Below, in pieces: positions 58,603 through 64,000 of a stretch of DNA of 64,000 nt (position 1 is the first letter of the stretch; each line of letters begins with the position of its first letter). The notes beneath the pieces were generated by a model, which saw only the letters and a list, made by a program, of their open reading frames with translations, was not told the origin of the DNA and searched no databases. The stretch is from Paracentrotus lividus (taxonomy: Eukaryota; Echinodermata; Echinoidea; Camarodonta; Echinidae). The stretch spans positions 1,761,907 through 1,825,906 of the forward strand of contig CALNVZ010000641.1 of the NCBI GenBank assembly GCA_940671915.1. The letters are read 5' to 3'. A program made the position numbers and the translations under genes.

Positions 58603-59027
58603 GTGAGTTACAATATTCTCCTTTAATATTAATAATGATATTTAATACTAGGTTTATATAGTTTATCTGCTCGAAGCAATTCAAAATGGATATTTACCTT
58701 GAATAATGGATGTCAAAACCACTATGCCCTCTGATATGAGGAGCTAATCCTTGAAAAAAAAATAAAAAAATAACTTCCATAAAGTTTATTTCTTAACCTT
58801 TATGTCCTTTCATGCATGTGGATTCTAAATGAAATTACTCTGCAAGCTGGATGTACACGCTATTTCTCCTCAGATAGCTATCCAGCTTGCCTGCGAAGTG
58901 ATAGTTTTCCCATCACTTGTATCAAACGGTGATTATTTGCTTACTACCGTATTGTTGGGCTGATACCCCATAATACATGATATTGTTGGGATGATACCAT
59001 ATATATTTTATGCTATTACCCAAACAG

Positions 59028-59185
59028 GAGCCGAGCTGTTATTGAAATGGAAGCGTTTCTTACATTGACACCAACCCTGATAAACACCAACTATGCTGAG
59101 TGTTTACTCCAAGGAAGGCCTGTTACCTGTCTTCATATTACAGCTTGCGTGAGGTACACCGGAGCATCTGTCCCTTACAGAATAG
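59028..59185 (+). CDS. Integrin alpha exon: start of thigh domain
   Basis: A 158-bp exon after attacccaaacag, ending ATAG|gtagct. It reads SRAVIEMEAFLTLTPTLINT then NYAECLLQGRPVTCLHITAC and VRYTGASVPYRIG. The SRAVI strand follows the last blade directly, and the C...C.H.TACVRYTG pattern is the typical start of the alpha-subunit thigh domain, with a cysteine pair. It is entered in phase 2 and left in phase 1. Confidence 0.95.
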
Positions 59186-59219
59186 GTAGCTACTCTTAAT
59201 GTTATTGTCCATGATCTTT

Positions 59220-59346
59220 GTATTAGGTAAAAGTGGTGAATATGGAAGTATGAAAAATGAGCTAAGAAAATGGGGTACCATCGGGATTCGAATCAAAGAC
59301 CTACTGGTTACTAGTCAGGTGCTCTACCAGCTGAGCTATAGTAAAC
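59220..59346 (-). mobile_element. tRNA-derived SINE, minus strand
   Basis: On the minus strand, tatagctcagctggtagagc (A-box) and ttcgaatcccgatggt (B-box) are very tRNA-like. The flanking tggggtaccatc is repeated in inverted form at 59519-59531, with the body phrase tttctggtcagtttcctcc near 59565 in + orientation. Confidence 0.75.
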
Positions 59347-59889
59347 CCACACTGGGTCCGTCCCTGAAACAAATTAATTGTTCAATGCTCAAATGGCCAG
59401 AAGCTTTTGAAACCTGGCATAAACCCAAAGGATAGAAAACAACTTGAAGTAAATGCGAGGGATCACTGTGAAGTGAAGTGATGCAGCTTTTTTAATATAA
59501 ATCTCTGGTTTGAATCCTGATGGTACCCCATTTTCCTGGCTCATTTTTTTAATTATATATTTCTGGTCAGTTTCCTCCGTTGCTCAAATTTATTTTCAGC
59601 TCTTTTTATTTGTGATAATTCACACCCTTGACTGCATGTACTTGTTGAAGTCTCCAAACACAAGACTCGCCCTGCAGCAATCATAAACTGTTTTAACAGA
59701 TGCATGTCACCTGCTTATATTGTTTGTGTAACATGCACTTTACTTTTGATTTTGGCTTCTGTCGTTGAAGGAGATTTTTGGACAAATGTTTGGAAGAGTG
59801 TAGAAGTGGAGTAGGGCTCAATGTTTTAATATATTTTTCATGGTCTTTATCTTTATATCTTACTTTTTCTTGTACTTTTACCTTCCATC

Positions 59890-60410
59890 AACTTTCCCCT
59901 CATTCTTTCTCTCTCTCTCTTTCTTCATTTCTATTTATATCTTTTTTCCTTCTCTTTTGTTGTTCTTTTCATGTTTATTTTTAAACTTTTATCTATATCT
60001 TGCTTTTTATCTTTCTTTTTTGTCATACTTTTTTTTCTATCACCTTCTGTCTGTCGATCATTTCTCCTACTGATATTCTTCTTTCTACCCTCTCTCCATC
60101 TGTCCATGACTCTGTTTGTTACTCTTCTTTCTTTTCTCCCTTGCTCTTTATATTATTTTATGTTTCTCTCTTTCACTCTCCCTCTCTCTCTCTCTCTCTC
60201 TGTGACTCTTCTATTTATCACTTCTTCTCATGTGTCTGTATTATTCAATAATTCTTTATGCCTCTGATTGCTCTGTCTATCTATCCTCTTATCTATACTT
60301 TATCTCATCTTTTTTTTCTCTCTCTCTGTAATCTCTTACCTTCTCTCACTCTCTTTGCCATATCTCTCTCCTTTTCTCTCTCTTTGACCTTTTACTTCTC
60401 TCCTCTGGAT
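59890..60410 (+). repeat. Pyrimidine-rich intron tract
   Basis: About 500 bp of CT/TTC-rich sequence immediately before the exon at 60417, including (CT)n at 60178-60200. It extends the normal polypyrimidine tract. Confidence 0.85.
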
Positions 60411-60416
60411 TCCTAG

Positions 60417-60580
60417 GCATTGACTTTGTGCTGGAGGTGGACTACTACAAGATTGCTTCCGGTCTTCCATCAAGGGTCACCTTCGTTAAAGACGGGGCTG
60501 TCGTGGGGCCAAAGGTCGTCCGCAATATTCAGCTGGTCCAAGGTCAGCAGACTTGCAACCAGATTGATGCCTATCTAAGG
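60417..60580 (+). CDS. Integrin alpha exon: thigh domain
   Basis: The exon follows tctctcctctggattcctag and ends AGG|gtaaat. It reads GIDFVLEVDYYKIASGLPSR then VTFVKDGAVVGPKVVRNIQL and VQGQQTCNQIDAYLR. Strand pattern and the late C with a following Leu-Arg match the thigh domain of alpha-4/alpha-9. It is entered in phase 1 and left in phase 0. The intron before it ends in about 500 bp of pyrimidine-rich sequence. Confidence 0.94.
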
Positions 60581-60770
60581 GTAAATACATGATAATGATA
60601 ATGAACCATGCTTTTATTGCGCATATCACCAAAAAAATGAATTAAAGTCCCTATGTGCTTAGAAAAAAGAAAAGGAACAATAGAGCGATACCACATACAA
60701 AAAAAAGAATGCTTTGACATTAAATATACGAATGTGTTATTTTAAAGAATGGAAGAGATGTGTGTCTTCA

Positions 60771-60893
60771 GGGGGGCATTTCATCAAAGGACTTGTTGGA
60801 CAGTTTATCCAACAAATTTGCTCTCAGCCAATCAGATGCAAGTATTTCAGTAGTTTATAACAGTTTGTCGGATAAATCGTCCGACAAGTCCTT
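60771..60893 (+). mobile_element. Palindromic MITE, GGACTTGTCGGA family, copy f (3' truncated)
   Basis: Matches 1001-1134 up to ccgacaagtcctt, then the terminal tgatgaaatgcccc is missing. Confidence 0.85.
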
Positions 60894-61332
60894 AGAATTT
60901 TCCAACGTATCAGGTTGTCTGAGATTATGTGGTAGTTTATTCCATAGCTCTGCGGCAGCTTGCTGGAAGCATCTTGCACCATGAAATATATTGAATAATC
61001 ATTCATTGAATCTTTATTAATGTGTATTGATGCATGTGTGATTGGGGCATGTCAGAAAATGTAAGACCTAGGCCTACATGTACCTAGACATGAAATCTGG
61101 TGCTTGAGTAGTTGGCACAGAGGAGCTTCAAATCTGCATGCATGACAAGGGTAACTGTCATCATCACCTTTGTATTATTTGGGGTTTTTTTTAACCCTGA
61201 TTTTTAGAGATTCCTGATAGAGCAAGCTAATTTTCCATGGACCCCATTAAGGACCTTGTTATGACAAGTTTCTACAGTATTTAGGTCCATGAAATTACTT
61301 AATGATATTGTTGCCATTTTGATACATTGCAG
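60894..61332. other. Integrin intron, no exon recognised
   Basis: Nothing recognised apart from ordinary AT-rich intron. Confidence 0.4.
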
Positions 61333-61476
61333 AGAGACATGAAGGATTTCCTGAGCCCCGTTCCATTCCGCCTCTCCCATCAGCTGAGGACCACTGGAGG
61401 TGTGCGTTACGTAACGTTATGTAACGGGTTGTGTCCCACCATTAGTCCTTATTCAGATAACAACGTTGTACAAGAG
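61333..61476 (+). CDS. Integrin alpha exon: thigh domain
   Basis: A 144-bp, 48-codon exon with phase 0 on both sides, after gatacattgcag and before gtgagc. It reads RDMKDFLSPVPFRLSHQLRT then TGGVRYVTLCNGLCPTISPY and SDNNVVQE. The opening DMKDFLSPVPFRLSHQL matches the conserved strand with Asp, Pro-hydrophobic and basic residues in vertebrate alpha-4/alpha-9. Cysteines 30 and 34 residues in (CNGLC) may form a local pair; this pair is not one I recognise from vertebrates. Confidence 0.94.
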
Positions 61477-61763
61477 GTGAGCAATTTGCGACAATATTCC
61501 ACATTATGTGGTTTGACTCAATTACTTTTGACCCTTAGCTTGAATTAAATTTTACTCAAAGTTTTTTTAAAGAGATATCATTCAGCCAATAGCTGATTTG
61601 CGACATTTGTACAATTTAAAAACATTACCAATTTACAGCACAATGACAATACAGTTTTTATTGATACATGTTGATAGATTAGTTTTTAAATCAAGATGGA
61701 ATATAAAATTGATTCATTATAATAAAGTAGTTAATTTTTTCATTTTTTTGTTTTTTTGTAAAG

Positions 61764-61843
61764 GCAAGTTTCATTCATAATTGCGGCAATGACTCAACAT
61801 GTGTTACAGATCTTCAGCTGAAAGCAGATATCATTATTCCAAG
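61764..61843 (+). CDS. Integrin alpha exon: thigh to calf-1 junction
   Basis: An 80-bp exon after tttttttgtaaag, ending CCAAG|gtgggt. It reads ASFIHNCGNDSTCVTDLQLK then ADIIIPR. The FxxxCGxDxxCxxDL core is one of the most constant features of integrin alpha subunits, marking the thigh/calf-1 boundary. It contains an NDS sequon between the two cysteines. It enters in phase 0 and leaves in phase 2. Confidence 0.96.
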
Positions 61844-62694
61844 GTGGGTTTATGCTTTCATTTCTATAAGTTTTAATCAATTTGCCATATTTGTCAAATA
61901 ATAAGCCTAATTTGAACAATTGCATCGACAACCATTTATTTAAAACGCATTTCTTTCATAACCTGTAGTTGTTTAAACATTAATCATTATGCACATGCAT
62001 TGCATTAATAGTATTTCATGTATTGTAAGCACTTTGGGCCTAATGGGAAAAGCGAGGTAAAAATATTAAGTATTATTATCATTATGATTATTTAGAATAT
62101 TTCAATTCTATTAAAGATGCTAATTAATGTTTATTGTTTATCATCTGAAGGGGGAACATTTATTATGTTATATGTATATTGTTAGATGAGAATGTATAAT
62201 GATAAAGCACATGAAAAACTCAGAAAAATAAGAAGTTTGATTTCATTTTGTTTCCTTTAAAAAAAAAAACCTGAATCAATCAATATTTTGATCTTTATGT
62301 AACTCAATATTTTGATTTACCATCATTTATCTTCTGAAGGGCATGTTATTTCTCTTTTTGGCCACATGGTGGTGAATCCATTGACGAATTAATGTGCATT
62401 CATTTAAATGTCTTTTCTGTCAACCAATTTATCAATCAATTAATAATAATAATAATAACGATAATAATAATAATAATAATAATAATACCTGAGACTTACA
62501 TTATCCGTTTTGTTAAATGCTCAAGGTGCTTTTACACACATAAATAAAATACAAAAGTGATAAAGAATATTACATATTACAAGGATAATTACACATTACA
62601 AAGCTGCATGAATGTCTGTCTTGAAAAATACGCTAGATTAAGTAAATAAGTCTTCAGGTTTGTCTTAAATCAACTGCTATGTTCATTTCTACAG
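61844..62694. other. Integrin intron with SINE-type tails
   Basis: aagcactttgggcctaatgg with aggtaaaaatattaagtatt (62028-62075) and a (AATAAT)n run at 62440-62487 followed by cctgagacttacattatcc look like SINE 3' ends. No tRNA-like head is clear. Confidence 0.5.
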
Positions 62695-62839
62695 GGGCAC
62701 TAAGTACCTCCCTTTAGGATCAGAAGATAATATCTATGTGATGGTGGATCTACTAAACCAAGGAGAGGAGGCTCACCAAGCCCAGGTCCTTATTGAATAT
62801 CCCTTCGGTATCACCTTCGTTAGGGTCGAGAGTAACAGA
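62695..62839 (+). CDS. Integrin alpha exon: start of calf-1 (last exon in window)
   Basis: A 145-bp exon after tgttcatttctacag, ending AGA|gtatgt. It reads RGTKYLPLGSEDNIYVMVDL then LNQGEEAHQAQVLIEYPFGI and TFVRVESNR. LNQGEEAHQAQVLIEYP matches the N-x-G-(D/E)xA(Y/H) strand of calf-1 in integrin alpha subunits. It is entered in phase 2 and left in phase 0. The remaining calf-1, calf-2, transmembrane and tail exons are not in the window. Two decayed copies of this exon's 3' half lie downstream. Confidence 0.95.
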
Positions 62840-63254
62840 GTATGTATCATATACCTCAGTTTAACCCTTTGAACCATGAATTATTTGAACATTTTGTGAA
62901 ATCCAGAATGTACAAGTTTTATTCACTAGGTTAATAAACTGCGTACTAATGGTACTCTTGTACGTGATTTGCATTAGCGCCATCTTTCGGTGGAAGACTA
63001 ACAAAAATTTTAGACCGTGAATCCTAAAAACAAATAATTCTCAAGGGAAAATGGAAAGGGATGGAAAGTGGCCTTTTGGGATAATTTACTATCTCTGCTG
63101 GCCGATAAATCGACCTATCGGGTTGAAAGGGTTAAGAATCTTTTATAATCCTGTCTTCTGATTGTTTGAAAATGCAGTCCTTTTCTTAACCATCCCCGCT
63201 GAAGCAATCCGTATCCAGTTTTTTTCCCTGTTTTACAAGGCCACTTACTAGCAG
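62840..63254. other. Intron after the last visible exon
   Basis: AT-rich; no exon or repeat recognised before the relic exon copy at 63255. Confidence 0.4.
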
Positions 63255-63306
63255 CAAGCTATTCATTGAATATCCTTTCAGTATCCATTTATCAGGGTCG
63301 AGAGTA
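63255..63306 (+). pseudogene. Relic copy 1 of the calf-1 exon
   Basis: The segment attcattgaatatcc...gggtcgagagtaa repeats the 3' half of the exon at 62695 (attgaatatccc...gggtcgagagtaac) with substitutions and small deletions. It has no acceptor or donor and is cut by the palindromic MITE beginning at 63307, which enters after the AGAGTAA codons. Confidence 0.75.
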
Positions 63307-63684
63307 AAGCCCAGCGCACACATTGCGATGCGATTGCACTAAGATCCGATTGCAACAAAATCGCAGTGTGTGCGCCAACCTGCAACACGCTGCAACTGTG
63401 ATGCGATGTGTTGCAGAAGAATCGCAGACCAAATCTCAGACATTTGACATGTCAAATCTTCCTGCGATTTTCCTGCGATTTTGATAATTTCAGCCAATCA
63501 GATTGGCTAGAGATGGAGGTTGTATTACTGCGCGCCTGCGCGTATAAGAGGGGTACCATGGTGATATAACAGCGCCTGTTGCAATGTGTGCGCTGGCCTG
63601 CGATGCGATTGCACTGCGATGCGATTGGCAATTTGTTGCAATCGGATCTTAGTGCAATCGCATCGCAATGTGTGCGCTGGGCTT
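63307..63684. mobile_element. Palindromic MITE, GCGATGCGATT family, copy 2
   Basis: Ends aagcccagcgcacacattgc and gcaatgtgtgcgctgggctt are inverted over about 50 bp each (including gatgcgattgcactaagatc). It sits between the two relic copies of the calf-1 exon. Confidence 0.9.
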
Positions 63685-63754
63685 AAGAGAAAATGTAAAG
63701 TGGCATACCTAGGATTGGTGGGAGGGGGGGGGATGAACTAAAAAAAAAAAAAAA

Positions 63755-63831
63755 GGCCTCTGGTGACAAGCCCAGTTTCTCATAGAATATCCCTTCGGTA
63801 TTACCTTTTGTGCGGGTCAAAAGTAACAGAA
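63755..63831 (+). pseudogene. Relic copy 2 of the calf-1 exon
   Basis: The bases agaatatcccttcggtatta and the closing aagtaacagaa closely match the 3' half of the exon at 62695, here with an extra base that breaks the frame. The preceding cacaagcccag-like stretch (gacaagcccag) also matches the exon. There is no donor: exon-like AACAGA is followed by agatct rather than gtatgt. Confidence 0.8.
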
Positions 63832-63929
63832 GATCTACATTTACAAGGGAATATTCAGTAAATGAAAAAATTGCATAATAGTACATGAGTTTATTTACTT
63901 TATAAGGTTACATTTTAACCCTTTGGGTG

Positions 63930-63998
63930 CGACGGGCTTCTACAGAAGCCGAGCGAGGTGTTCAGTCTGCTACGACGGGCTTCTACAGAAGCCGAGAT
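63930..63998 (+). repeat. Direct repeat of a 22-bp palindrome at the window edge
   Basis: cgacgggcttctacagaagc-cgag occurs at about 63930 and 63973; each unit contains the palindrome ggcttctacagaagcc. It may be the start of an array or element cut by the window end. Confidence 0.7.
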
Positions 63999-64000
63999 AA

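Larger units (their letters stand above)
30041..62839 (+). other. Integrin alpha gene, partial (alpha-4/alpha-9-like)
   Basis: This is the gene-level entry for the exons listed separately. Integrin alpha subunits pair with beta subunits as cell-surface receptors for matrix or cell ligands. The exons splice in consistent phase from 30041 to 62839 and encode about 590 residues: most of the beta-propeller, the thigh domain and the start of calf-1. There is no inserted I domain. Three Asp-rich cation loops (in the exons at 56178, 57569 and 58475) and the spacing of the cysteines follow the vertebrate alpha-4/alpha-9 pattern, but I could not run a phylogeny. The signal peptide, a complete first exon, the calf domains, the transmembrane helix and the cytoplasmic tail are not in view; the 3' end runs off the window. 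Introns are 0.3 to about 11 kb and are rich in repeats. No promoter was identified. Confidence 0.93.

Noticed and set aside
59270..59346. Minus-strand tRNA gene
   Set aside because: Good A and B boxes, but no clean cloverleaf, and the flanks match another SINE copy near 40 kb.

Overview
The window looks like animal nuclear DNA, most likely from an echinoderm such as a sea urchin. This is an inference: it carries a multi-exon integrin alpha gene with consensus splice sites, is AT-rich, and is packed with short palindromic transposons, tRNA-derived SINEs with trinucleotide tails, and long poly-G/poly-C tracts. No prokaryotic signature, rRNA or CRISPR array was seen. I could not check the species.

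The only protein-coding gene I can support is on the + strand, from about 30.0 kb to beyond 62.8 kb. It encodes an integrin alpha subunit without an I domain, closest in layout to the vertebrate alpha-4/alpha-9 branch. Twelve exons plus one alternative exon are readable. Their intron phases agree from 30041 to 62839 and they give roughly 590 codons: most of the seven-bladed beta-propeller (three FG-GAP/cation motifs in blades 5-7), the thigh domain and the start of calf-1. The signal peptide and first propeller strands were not found intact. The calf, transmembrane and tail exons lie beyond the right edge.

The main observation is two homologous exons for the same propeller segment, at 35274-35406 and 41877-42012. 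Each fits between the exons at 30041 and 46711. Including both, or skipping both, gives a premature stop, so the layout is that of mutually exclusive exons in the ligand-binding head. They are separated by a roughly 1.9-kb CT-rich minisatellite (37.5-39.4 kb). Further upstream (27.0-27.6 kb) are three degenerate tandem copies of an N-terminal integrin exon, and at the right edge (63.25-63.83 kb) two decayed copies of the last visible exon, so exon duplication recurs at this locus.

Region by region: 1-27 kb holds no gene I can support. It is a mosaic of palindromic MITE families (several with two or more copies), two TA-flanked elements of about 860 bp in inverted orientation (12.7-14.7 kb), a related 961-bp element inserted in one copy of a local duplication (19 kb), and a nested MITE (7.4-8.6 kb). 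The 27-30 kb stretch holds the integrin exon relics and more MITEs. From 30 to 63 kb the integrin exons alternate with introns full of repeats, including a 3.8-kb element with long inverted arms (47.4-51.2 kb), an eight-copy tandem repeat (52.1-53.3 kb) and a 540-bp ATG/GAT microsatellite (57.8-58.3 kb).
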